In this document: positions 49,401 through 60,043 of the stretch, one piece after another
Layout of the letters: every line of letters starts with the position of its first letter
Numbering within the stretch: position 1 is the first letter of the stretch
From: Hirundichthys speculiger
Taxonomy: Eukaryota > Chordata > Actinopteri > Beloniformes > Exocoetidae
NCBI GenBank assembly: GCA_018398805.1
Contig: JAGFBZ010002028.1
Span: 434,001-498,000, forward strand
DNA length: 64,000 nt
Reading direction: 5' to 3'
Notes under the pieces: model-generated
The model's input: only the letters and a program-made list of their open reading frames with translations
Told to the model about the DNA's origin: nothing
Databases searched by the model: none
Program-made: the position numbers and the translations under genes

Positions 49401-50040
49401 ATTATAGTTGCACAACTGCAGGTATAATTGCAGAATAATCTGTGTACCTGTGTAAGGTGGCCAAAGCCCTGTGGCCAGTCGCTCTCCTGGTGGGGGTTGG
49501 TGGGGTAGGTTTGGATTGGTGATCTGTCACCATGTCGAAATAACTGAAAAGAGAGAGAAAAGAGATGTTTGATGACATGCAGCTGAGAAGAACAGTTCCC
49601 TTTTTCAGTGAAATTTCCCAGTTAATTGCATGAAAACATAAATGTAGGATGCAATCCAAGGATGCAATCCATGTAACGCTGCACAGTATCTCCAGTATCT
49701 CCAGCCAAAACCATTGCATCGTCGTCATCGGACTCAATAGTGGTCGTAACATCCAGTCAGATGAGAGTTAAGTATTTCTTACACATTACTATGTAGTTCA
49801 TTAACCACAATGCCTTTTGAAATCAACCAGTTTGTGCATCACAAAATGATAACATGTTAGTTTATAGAAACTATCTATCCAACGCAGATCATTTTTCTAG
49901 AGATTATAACAGCATCCATGGAAGTGTAGGCAGATGTAAATGATACTTACCACAGTCACATATACCAGTTTTCTTTCTGCAGCAACTTGTCCAAACACAG
50001 AGCCCACTGTCAGAAGAAAAAGCACTGCAGCAGACCCCAT
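43498..50040 (-). CDS. Acid phosphatase-like, copy 3 (13 exons, no membrane anchor)
   Basis: Exons, 5' to 3' on the minus strand: 50040-49951, 49543-49448, 47880-47794, 47624-47564, 47473-47382, 47276-47178, 47079-46990, 45417-45334, 45160-45112, 44338-44250, 44142-44036, 43823-43647, 43556-43498. Signal peptide, [19 protein letters not shown] and HDTAIIAL are all present. Exon 12 is 177 bases instead of 176: an extra base at about 43,746 turns PGCSLDCPL into PGCSH followed by a stop near residue 341. Ignoring that base gives about 392 residues ending in [19 protein letters not shown], a hydrophilic end with neither membrane span nor GYxxV tail. The product would therefore be soluble/secreted, like classical prostatic acid phosphatase. 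It is the better preserved of the two duplicated copies. Confidence 0.8.
43899..43950 (+). mobile_element. Short LINE-type 3' tail inserted in unit C
   Basis: TTTCCCTTCTGGGATTAATA followed by AAGTATTTTTTTCATTTCATT matches the 3' end pattern of fish non-LTR elements. The aligned place in unit B (about 33,824) lacks it, so it is a heavily 5'-truncated insertion that postdates the duplication. Confidence 0.65.
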
Positions 50041-50523
50041 GGTTCCCTCTGTGTGACTGGAAATCCAGCCCATAGCTGGTTGACATGTCCTTTGGTCTCC
50101 TCCTGCTTGGCCAAACCCAGCCTTGGTCAAACCGGAAGTTAAAGCATAAAATATAGCACATCAGTGGAAGAAAAAAAAACAGTAAGAAAGAAGAAAAATT
50201 AAGCGTGATATGTCACCTCTCTTTTATTGTGTGCATCCTTTACTCACAATAAAATAATATTTGCTTATTGTAGTTTTTCTCTTGACAGACCAAGAAAGGC
50301 TGTAAGCGCAAGTGGTTTAGCAATGGTGGAGGGGCCTCATCCTGACAGATAATTCAGTAATAATTAAAAACATGATGGTTGACAAACTGATTTGTGACTG
50401 GATCAAGATGACAGCTCAGGAAAAAAATAGCAAAGAGTAGAGTTTGATGTCTGAACTCCGGTTCTTGGTAAAAGAGGATGAGGAAAAGGTAAAAGTGGAC
50501 AAGATGGAGGAAGCTACAGTCAC

Positions 50524-50620
50524 TGGCCACTTTATGAGGTACACCTGTTCAACTGCTCATTGGCGTAAATATCTAATGAGCCAATCACATGGCAGCAGCT
50601 CAGTGTATTTAGGCTTTGAA
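50524..50620 (+). mobile_element. Tc1-like element 5' end
   Basis: GGCCACTTTATGAGGTACACC followed by TGTTCAACTGC and GCCAATCACATGGCAGCAG is the terminal inverted repeat and start of a well-known fish Tc1-like transposon. A possible decayed opposite end (CTTAATAAAATAGG) lies near 50,984. Transposase coding sequence is not recognisable between them. A shortened piece of the same end (CAGCAGCTCAGTGTATTTAGG) is present in unit B at about 41,268. Confidence 0.65.
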
Positions 50621-52109
50621 TATTGAATATAATCAGGTGTTAGTTGTAAGTTGGTGGAGAGCAGACAGAACTGCCTTGAAGGCAATATTTACAGGACTGA
50701 TCAAAGCAGCAGATACATCTGTTGGAAAGTCAGATAACATCCAAAGGTTTCTGTAGAGGTGCAGTTTTGATTGTGGAAACTGGAGAAATGCCACTGGTGC
50801 CAGTTTACAGACTTCCAGTCAGGATCGTCTGGCACAAGGTGAACGTTGTTGGGAAGCGTAAAGGAGGAAAACAAACCAACAGTTAAATCAAATATCAGTC
50901 CAGTGATTTGATTACACCACACAGGCTCATAATGATGATTCTAATACTTACATACAAATCTTCTCAGATGTATTGAAGAGTCCACTTAATAAAATAGGAC
51001 TTGTGCTAGTTCCTGTATTTCATGTCGCATCCGTTTGTACCGAAGGATTATTGGTAATATTCTGAACATTAAATGGATTGAAGTTACAGATTTGAGCTCC
51101 AGATAAGTGGAAAAGGAAACTCTAAGAAAGGTGGCAAAAGCAATAGGGAATAAGAGGACAATCTCTTTATAGAAATGAAAGAAAATGCACAGGAAGAAAA
51201 AATAGACAGATTTATAGGCTGATTTTGAAAACTCATACCACACTTCTAGTGAAGCGTAACGTTACCAAGACGTAGCACACAACATGTAGGCAGTTGTACA
51301 ATCTGCAGTGAACGAGAAATACTCGGATGGTGTTCGACTTACGGAAAAGTTTTCCAGAGTGTAACTGACCAGTATACCTTGGGTATTGTATCCCATAATG
51401 CAATGCACCACTGGATAGCATGGCCAACTATGTATTGTTGCACAGTTATTCTTACTGACTTGTTTCCACTTGAGTGTGCATCACTTGTGTGGTACGTAAA
51501 GAGTCCAACCTGCGTAATCCTTGAAGATGTAAAACTCCTCCTCGCAGTGTTTTTTGTTTGTGCCCTGAAACAGTTCAGCTCGTGACGTGGATTTTGGAGA
51601 GGTAGCATACGCTGTCCTGGCTAACAAAGCGTTAAAAACAAACTTCTTTCAGTTGTTTGACAACGCAGTGAAACTGCATTGACTACGCGTGGAACCTGCT
51701 ATAAGAACAGTTTCTCTTCCGTAGCCACAGCAAGTTAGCATTATCAACGGCGGCATCATTAGCATTAGCATCAAGCGAACCCAACCGTAAAGAACTGGAC
51801 TGAAAGGATTAAAGAAAAGTTGTTTGGTTTAGTATCTAAATCAAGCATCATCCTCATTTCTCTACATCAGCTGTTGATTGCCAGCCAAAAAAAAAGAACT
51901 TTATTAGTTTGAAACTGGAAATTTTTCTGGAATTAGCACAACAGCTGGGTAATTCTTACATCACATGAATGACACGAATGCACCATCCCATAAATGGAAG
52001 TTGCCTTCAGATTGATCAGAAAGCCTTGTGGCTTTTCTACATGTTGTTTCGGACCTGTTTATTTCTTCAGAACAGTTTCTGAACATGATATGAAAGCAAG
52101 TTTAAAACT

Positions 52110-52475
52110 CTTGGTTTGCTCAACCTGTTCACAACGTTTATGGACAGAATTTCTCAGGGCAGCCAAGGAGCGGAGGGGTTCCAGTTCGGTGGTGTCAGGA
52201 TCTCGTCTCGGCTGTTTGCCGATGACGTGGTCTTGTTGGCGCCATCGGGTGGGGATCTTCAGCTCTCACTGGAGCGGTTCCCAACCGAGCGTGTGAAGTG
52301 GCAGAGACCATGGTCCTCAGTCGGAAAAGGGTGGACTATCTTCTCCAGGTTGGGAGTGAGGTTCTGCCTCAAGTGGAGGAGTTTGAGTATGTCAGGGTCT
52401 TGTTCAGGAGTGATGGGAGAAAGGAGCGGGAAAGTCGACAGATGGATTGGTGCAGCATCTGCTGTGGTGCGGACC
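52110..52475 (+). mobile_element. LINE reverse-transcriptase relic
   Basis: Reads FGGVRISSRLFADDVVLLA at about 52,180-52,235, containing the reverse-transcriptase FADD catalytic box, then LSRKRV and QVEEFEYVRVLF in a neighbouring frame and IGAASAVVRTS at the end. Frameshifts are obvious. The similarity stops abruptly near 52,475. Confidence 0.8.
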
Positions 52476-52791
52476 AGCAGCGGAACATGTCACTGCCGGG
52501 CCGGGGGCCGGGGACATGACCGGGCCCTTTAAGCCCAATAAAGCTTGTGATTACATCGTTTTACAACATACACATTCCTGCAACAGCGGGGCTTACAAGC
52601 ATTACTACATTTGACACATAGCTCAAAGCCTTTGATAGTAAGAGTTCAACACCACGAAGAGTGACCATGTCATTTTGAAATCAATCAAACCTGTAGTACT
52701 ATGGCATAATATATTGTCTAAAATGTATTTGGCGGTATGTGATTGTGACGTCACGTGGGAGACGCACCAGTTATTGTTGTAGTAGCTACCT

Positions 52792-52813
52792 GCATTCATT
52801 CATTCATTCATTC
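52792..52813. repeat. (CATT)n microsatellite
   Basis: Five or so perfect CATT units (TGCATTCATTCATTCATTCATT). Confidence 0.9.
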
Positions 52814-53698
52814 TGCTCGGTACTAAGTGCCGATTTCGCCTGATGTGTTTCCATTGCTGTTAATAAATACCAACTCCGAGCACGTCGTTGTACGAGCCTA
52901 TTTGCAAGAGTAACCCGACAAAACCGACATGAAGTCTAACAAACCATGAGAACAACAAAAACATTAGGCTACCTGGCCCCTAATAATAACATTAGGCAGC
53001 CGGGTTACTCCGATAACAACCACATTAACAGTTTACAACTAACTCACATATTGATATCAGTGTCAGTGATTGTGAGAAATTGTACCTGTGAACCTGGCTC
53101 CCTGACTGTGGTGCCAGTTCTGGTGGGCTTGACCCGCTGCCAACAATGTCAGGTTCATCTCCAGGAGGATATGTATCCAGCTATTTTAGTTTAGTCTCTT
53201 CCTGCGCTCTTTTTTTCCTTTTCTTTGCGTTTTGTTGCTCTACTTCTATGCTAAGTGTGAACTGCCACTCATGATTTAATTAATCCGTGATCCACCTACC
53301 CTGCACCACATAGACTCTGTTGACTAGTGACTGATGATGACGCTGATGGACGGCTGTTGATTACGATTTTACCCAAAATACATTTGGAGATCTTACCGGC
53401 GCTCCACTCATAAATTTACACATTGTAAAGTTAACTGTGAGAGTGAACATGAAGCCCGCCATGCAGTACAACATTTAATTCACTGTGTAGAAACCTACAT
53501 GACCAAAGTCAGTCTTACATTTTTTTTTGACCTAACCATGACTCATTCTGGCTGAGGAAACCTATATATAACCTCGTACATAGAACATATACTTTTTGCA
53601 GAAGTTGTTGTATCCAGTATTGCGCAAGGCACGACTGATGCCTGAGGAGAGGGATATTTCTCTGTCCGGAGAAGTACTGCCCCCCCAGCCCCCCCAAA

Positions 53699-54099
53699 GC
53701 TCTGCACCTGGTCCAGACTCTCTACCAGTCTGTTGTGGTGAAGAGGGAGCTGAGCCAAAAGGCAAGGCTTTTAGAGAGACTCAGAGTAGAGCAGCTGCTC
53801 CTTCACATTGAGAGGAGCTAGTTAAGGTGGTTTGAGCATCTGGTTAGGATGCCCCCCCGGACGCCTCCCTGGGGAGGTGTTTCAGGTGTGTCCAACTGGG
53901 AGAAGACCACGGGGAAGACCCAGGACATGCTGGAGAGACTAACTCTCTCAGCTGGTCCTGGGAACGCCCCGGGGTTCTCCCAGAGGAGAGAGGCAGCTGG
54001 GGGGAGGGAGGTCTGGGCCTCTTTGCTTAAGCTGCTGCCTCCCCCACCCGATTACAGATTAAGCAAAGATAATGGATAGATGGATGGATGGATGGATTG
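53699..54099 (+). mobile_element. LINE 3' end with GATG tail
   Basis: Frame fragments CTCTACCAGTCTGTTGTGG (LYQSVVV), LRWFEHLVRMPPRTP and GGREVWASLLKLLPPPPDYR correspond to the C-terminal part of the same LINE family as 52,110-52,475, with an internal deletion. It ends in ATGGATAGATGGATGGATGG. Together with the upstream piece it may be one element split by about 1.2 kb of unrelated sequence. Confidence 0.75.
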
Positions 54100-57039
54100 T
54101 TTGCTCAAAAAAACCTTCTGAAAAAATTGCCAACAGTATCTTTACTGATTAAGCGCCATGGTTCGTGCAGACAGGTCATTAGTTTCGTGTACAGCTGTAT
54201 AAGCCTGCAGAAAGATTGTTGAACAGTCTGGACGTGACCTGGACATTTTTGCTGCTGATTTAAATGTGGATTTGCAACACTTTATACATAAGCGGCCCTG
54301 TTATTTGTATTAATTTATAAGCAGCTTTAGAACAATTTTTTTTTTTTAATTTGAACACAACGATTGCAACATTTTCAAACTGTTCTGGTTATTTCTTCAG
54401 AACATTTTAAGCAGCTTTAAGAACACTTTGTTTCAGGTCTGCTTCTTTGCTTCTCTTACATCACATTAAAATGTGATTTTGCAACTTTTTTTTTTTTGCT
54501 GACCTGTTCTTTCTCTCTTTTTTTTTTTGACTTTTGTCCAGAAACCATTGTAAACAATGTTAAAATGATTGTGAAACACTTTCCCACTGGCACGCTTCTT
54601 TGCTTGACATGATCTGATCTTTTTGTTTAATCAGAACACTTTTGGAACTAATCGAAAGCAACTTTGCAACTCTTTGCTGCTCGTCTGCTTCTTTGCTCAG
54701 AGCAGGGTTTTTGGTTCATCTGTTTGTTTTGAAGAACATTTGCAACACTTTTATTTTAGCCCGGACTGTTTGTTCAGAACATTTTCGAAGGCAATTTGAA
54801 AATGCCTTTTGCAATTCCTTTTTTTTTTTCTATCTCATAAATAGGATTTGGTTTTAATTTTGCAGCACTTTGCTGCTGGTCAAAACACTTTCTGAACAAC
54901 TGGAGAACCAATTGGCAGCAATTAACAATTATCAGAAAAGCCAACAAATCTAGCATTTTCTACAATTTTTTTTACACCGTATTTACCCAGGATATTTCAC
55001 GTTTTTTTCTTGTCAACTTCATTTAATAGGTGAATCCATTTTTCTCTTTCAGAAACGGGCTGCAACAAATTCCAGAAACAGCTGGGACAGTGAAGCGTTC
55101 CTCACAGCACTTACGAGGCATCTTGTATTGGCTGGATCAAGAAACGAGGCATTTAGTTGTTCTTTTGTTGCATTCAGCCCTTCAATCAATAATTTATTAT
55201 GTCCCCAGGATATATATAAAAGAACACAGGTACAAAATTGACTTTTGCTTTATTTAGAAATGCAGATTTATTTTTTTTTTCCTTAAATCTATTTGTTTTG
55301 CACATTGGCCGAATATATCGGCCAGGTATTTGTCGTAGAACCTCTACTGGTTGGTTATTGATCATCACAGAGAAGACAGATGCATCCCCGTGGTGACCCG
55401 GTGGAAGACACAAAAATGTCAATAAAGTGCCCTTAACTTTAACACACTGTACTCTATTGGGTTTAAAACAAACAAACAAAAAATCAATGAGGCAACAGAT
55501 CAGACCAACATCGATGGGACTCAACCGGTCTGATAAGATATGGAGATATTGTTAAAAGCTCAGGAGAAATCAATTAAGATTGTTGCACTAAAGCAGTCGG
55601 TATGACTTTTTCAGTCAAGATCGTAATAATTTTCTCATTACAAGGGATGTTTTTCATTATAAGGGATGTTAGGGCTCCAGGTCTGAATTCATTGAGCACT
55701 TTTTGAGTCTTTTTTTTTTTGTTACAGAATCAATAATCAAAGCTTTCCATTGATTGGAAGCATAGTAAGTTCAAATGATCTAATAAAAAGAACGCAGCAC
55801 ACAGTAGATCTCCCAGCTGCTCTGCACAATTTTTCAGGACGCAACCCCCAACATCACCAGAGTCTGTCTTCTTGCCACCTTTATTCTCCCTGACAGCCTT
55901 CAGGGACTTTGACTGACACGTACACAAGCCTGCTGGCCATAATCAAAAACAAACAAAATATAAACAACAATAGACAGTTCAGGACCGGAATTATGAACAT
56001 TGGAACAAATATAATAACTATTCAGTGCACTGGAAAAATGAAGATCAGATGAGCTTCTTGGACCCCCATCATTGATTTCACACCCTCCCCTGCAGGCCGT
56101 CAGCTACCAGCATTAAACAGGTTTGGCACTTTGTCCTCTTTATAACCAGCTGAATCTTCTTTTATGATATTTTTCTTTAGATATTTATACAAGGATGTAA
56201 CCCCTCAGTTAAAATATTTAAAGTATTAAAAAAAAATAGATAAATGCATGAGCTCATACATTTTCTAGAAAGTAGTGACATTTATAACAAAGCCAAAGAT
56301 TTGGATATTTGCAAAAGTGTTCAAATAGTTAATGTTCTATTGTCATTTTGCATATTCCATTTTCTTTTTTATATTATGTCATGCGCAGTTTTTATTTTGG
56401 GGACTGTTGAATTTTCAAAGATCTAGCGTTTGTTTAAAAAAAATGAAAAATATATGTAAATAAATCTCCGACCTTGAAGAATTTCTTCTCTGCCACTAGA
56501 GGGCAGTGTTGCACCAGCAGCAGTGGCTCATGTGGTGGTATCGGTGCTGGGTCTTCATCCTAACCCACCGCTGCAAGTTGTTTCTTCATGTTTTTTTTAT
56601 TATTGTTGTTGTTTTTTTCAAACATTGAACAACCATGAAAAATCTTGAACAAAATATGACCTTTAAAAAAACAGTGTAATACATTACTGTAACTCTCTTT
56701 AATGAGGTCAAACATGTGAGGAAAATTAGCTGGTGCCCACATCTCAGATTTTCATTGTTGTATTGCTTTACATTTGATTTTGCAATATAAGTAAGATATG
56801 CATTTATATCCAGCACCTGATCCAACTACTCCATTTGGACAATACTGGACCAAAATAAAAATCGCAACTCAGTGACACTAATTTGCATGTGCCTGTCAAC
56901 TTGCTTTCTGTAATAAAGATTGGTTTCTTGAGTGATGGAAACAAATATTGTGAGTCCAGATTTACCTTGTTCCAGGGTGATGGATGCATCAGGGTAAGAA
57001 GAGCATCAGATAGAGTGATACTCCCAATTTGCAAACTGA

Positions 57040-57360
57040 AAGCTTGTGGTGGTGCTATCATGATTTGGGGTTGCTCCAGTTGGTCATGTCTCAGTTCAGC
57101 AATAACATGTACCCTAAAAAAATGAGGTCACTTGCTGCCTGAATATACAGAATGACCAGATTTCTTTCTTTCTTGGTGGTCAGAGCCTATCCCAGGATGA
57201 GAATACCTGGGTTCATCAGTCTCAGTCTGTAAAAGAGTGGTTTGTGGAGCATGAGTCCACACGGTCCAGACCCTTCACCCCCACTGAAAACCTTTGGGAT
57301 GAACTGGAGAAAACCATGCAGCAGCCTGACTCTCCCATAATCAATTCAGGATCTTGGTGA
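57040..57360 (+). mobile_element. Tc1/mariner-like transposase relic
   Basis: Starts with GGAIMIWGCSSW and continues to a segment corresponding to IENLWDELEKT (the DNA reads GAAAACCTTTGGGATGAACT) near the end. Stops interrupt both. The order matches a transposase catalytic core on the plus strand. Confidence 0.65.
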
Positions 57361-57667
57361 AAGTAATTAAAGGAACAATCCAGAGTTAGAACAACCCTAG
57401 CTCTATGTAAACCTTTCCTAGGAACCAAAAAGAACTGAATCAAAGTAGTTGTAAGTGATATGTTTGCAGCAAAATGGCAAATCATGTTATCCATGGGGGC
57501 AATTGACTTATGTCAAAATAAATAGCCTATTATAGTCCTCTGACAAGACCAAATGTCATTCCAGTTAAGTGAAAGTGTGGATAGAGTTGTTATAGACATA
57601 ACAAGGTCATTTTAAGTTTGTATGTGTACAAAAAGTGTATAAGTAGAACTGTTTGCACATACAAATG

Positions 57668-57822
<155 letters not shown>

Positions 57823-57899
57823 GCAAAACGCATATTTAATTCAAACTCAAAATTGCCTTGATTCCAGTCATTCAAGTCTCTAAAGGAAGTTTACACTCT

Positions 57900-58900
57900 A
57901 TACTATGTGTGTGTGTCATGGATATATATTCATATAATTTTTTTGTGGATTTACACTGTAAAAGCAGCCAAATACAAAAATACTCTGAGCTGCAACTCCA
58001 GAAAAAGCTCAGAAGTGGGGTTTGAGTTGTCTGTGGTGTAAAACAGGTCCATTTGAAGTTTTTTTTTGTGTTTTTTTTTTTCCTTCTGAATCTTTTCAAG
58101 TGACAGCAACACTTGTCCCAATCGACGCTTCATGGAGCTGAAAATAAACGATAAATAGTGATCAAAATATGTGTTGCAAATCAGAATCGGGCAGCTTCAC
58201 TAATCTGCTTTATAGTTAATTGTTTTGTACTAAAGAATCATAAAAACATAAGCATACCATTGTTGATAGGGTTGGCTGGGTTCAGGCTTGCAGACTGATG
58301 GAAAACACACAAGGAATGATAGTATTATCCCTTTCATGTTGTCAAGATATTACATGTTTTTACTCATTAAATGTCAATAACAATCTCCTTGTTCCCTTTG
58401 TTTTTGCCTGCGGCTGTTTATATCAAACCTCAGATTATAGGTGGTGTCTAATTCTGGAAAAAACACACGCTGCAGTTGATCTTAAGCCCTGGTAAATTAA
58501 CGCGCTTGCAAAAAAAAACAGAACAAAGTAGGTGTTGACCAAACCTGTATCCCACACATCAACAATAATGAGAACAACAGTGTTTAGGAGGGTCGGGGAT
58601 TAGCCTTAATCTGCAGTATCTATGTGGCTGTGGCTCATTAAGAAGCAGGATACCATCATCCACCACACTCACACCTCCGAGACTGAGGTGTAATCTGCTT
58701 GTTGGGAGATTATAAAAAACAATCCAAGTGTTGTCTCGAGGTTGGAGGGGGTCAACCCCCGTACGTACATGACTGACGGTCATGAAGATCACAGGCAGAA
58801 TTAGTGGCATAATTACCGAGATGATCTGGTGAGCAGATGTCTGTGAGCTTCCTGTTGTCCGACAGGGCCCTTCACAGCCAAATGCTGCACGTGATCGTCA
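57900..58900 (-). other. Possible minus-strand exons of an unidentified gene
   Basis: Three blocks look exon-like but do not form a proven gene. One frame from about 58,886 down to 58,559 includes FGCEGPCRTTGSSQTSAHQ, then a hydrophobic stretch IISVIMPLILPVIFMTV, then NLPTSRLHLSLGGVSVVDDG before a stop. A 37-base block at about 58,258-58,294 has TTTTCCATCAG acceptor and GGTATGC donor flanks. A third, after TTTATTTTCAG at about 58,139, encodes MKRRLGQVLLSLEKIQKEK. I do not recognise the protein and give no function. Confidence 0.25.
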
Positions 58901-59087
58901 GTCATCTTTGACTAAGATCCGTACAGGACAAGTGAATGTTGCTTTTCACTCTTCTTCTCTTTGCAGTACTTGTGTTTTGAAGAGTTGTGTCCAGGGATGT
59001 GGAGTAAAAACCCCAGCAGCCAGATGATGGCAGCATTCCTGCAGCTTTTGGCTCTTCTGGAGCCTCTGACGCAGTTGTTTTGGCCAC

Positions 59088-59106
59088 AGAGCACCCCCCC
59101 CCCCCC
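59088..59106. repeat. Poly(C) run
   Basis: A run of 13 C following GAGCA, G-rich on the minus strand, about 940 bases upstream of the irs2 start. Confidence 0.6.
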
Positions 59107-59599
59107 TTACTCTGAGATGGCTGTTTTTCATTCACTGATCATTTTGTAAAATGAGGTGCAGCAGGACTATAACAGAATATCAAATGCAAGACAAAAATAA
59201 ACATGAGCCACCTCCACTGTTTTATTCTTAGCAAACAAAGCCCCCTTTCCAGAAGGTGATCAGCGTGACTGTCATTAAATGTTGGCTCCTGACAGAAAAT
59301 TAGATTTGAGCAAAAAATAGTGAGGACCGAAATAGGGAAAGGCAAAGTTCCAGTTGGAGAAGAATACCCAAAGGTTCAAAAATAGGCCACAACAGCCTTA
59401 TATAACAAGTAGGACGTCAGGGTTGTTTACAGTCTTACTGCCTGACGAATGAATGGTTACCCTTCAGCATTATGCTGCACATTTCAAATCCTCATTAATC
59501 CAAATGAGCTCAGCTGGTCTGCCAACGAAAAAATAAAATACAGGAGCGTGAATAATGGATGCTCTCGGACTGTGTTTTCGTTACACGCTTTCGTTTTAC

Positions 59600-59657
59600 A
59601 GTTGGATTTACAGGAATTCATGTTTTTCAATGGGACTCTGATGTTTTCGGTTTTGAC

Positions 59658-59696
<39 letters not shown>

Positions 59697-60043
59697 GCTG
59701 GAAGGCGGGGGCGGGGCTTAGTGCATTTTGAATGATTGAACTGACCAATGGGCAGCGGAGATAGCAGCGTGACGGACAGGCACTGCCCCTGCGGGAAACC
59801 CCGCCTCTGTATGACTGTGTGTTTTAGTCTGTTTTTAGAGGAGCAGCGTCACATGTTGTTTTTCTCCAGGATCGGATCAGTCTCTGGTCCGGACTCGCAG
59901 CGGACACATTCAACTATGTCTGCTACGGACTAGAATATAAACGGGTTAACTTTTACGTCTTTTTATTGCAACTTTTTATATTATTATTGTTATTTTTTTA
60001 AGAAGTTTGCAGATTTAAAAAAAAAAAAGAAAAACGAGGAGAA
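59600..60043 (+). promoter_or_regulatory. irs2: Upstream / 5' UTR region of irs2 with (GA)n tract
   Basis: A GA dinucleotide repeat (about 59,661-59,693) is followed by GC-richer sequence (GGCGGGGGCGGGGCTTAG, an Sp1-like GC box, at about 59,705). There is no clear TATA box. An A-rich stretch precedes the start codon. The promoter call is by position and composition only. Confidence 0.45.

Larger units (their letters stand above)
42940..50610. repeat. Tandem segmental duplication, unit C (contains acid phosphatase copy 3)
   Basis: Direct counterpart of unit B, same orientation. It lacks the hAT-like element, SINE and poly-C of B, and carries its own small insertion of a LINE-type tail at about 43,899-43,950. 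The distal limit is blurred because unit B has a shortened form of the Tc1-like end present at 50,524-50,620. Confidence 0.85.
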
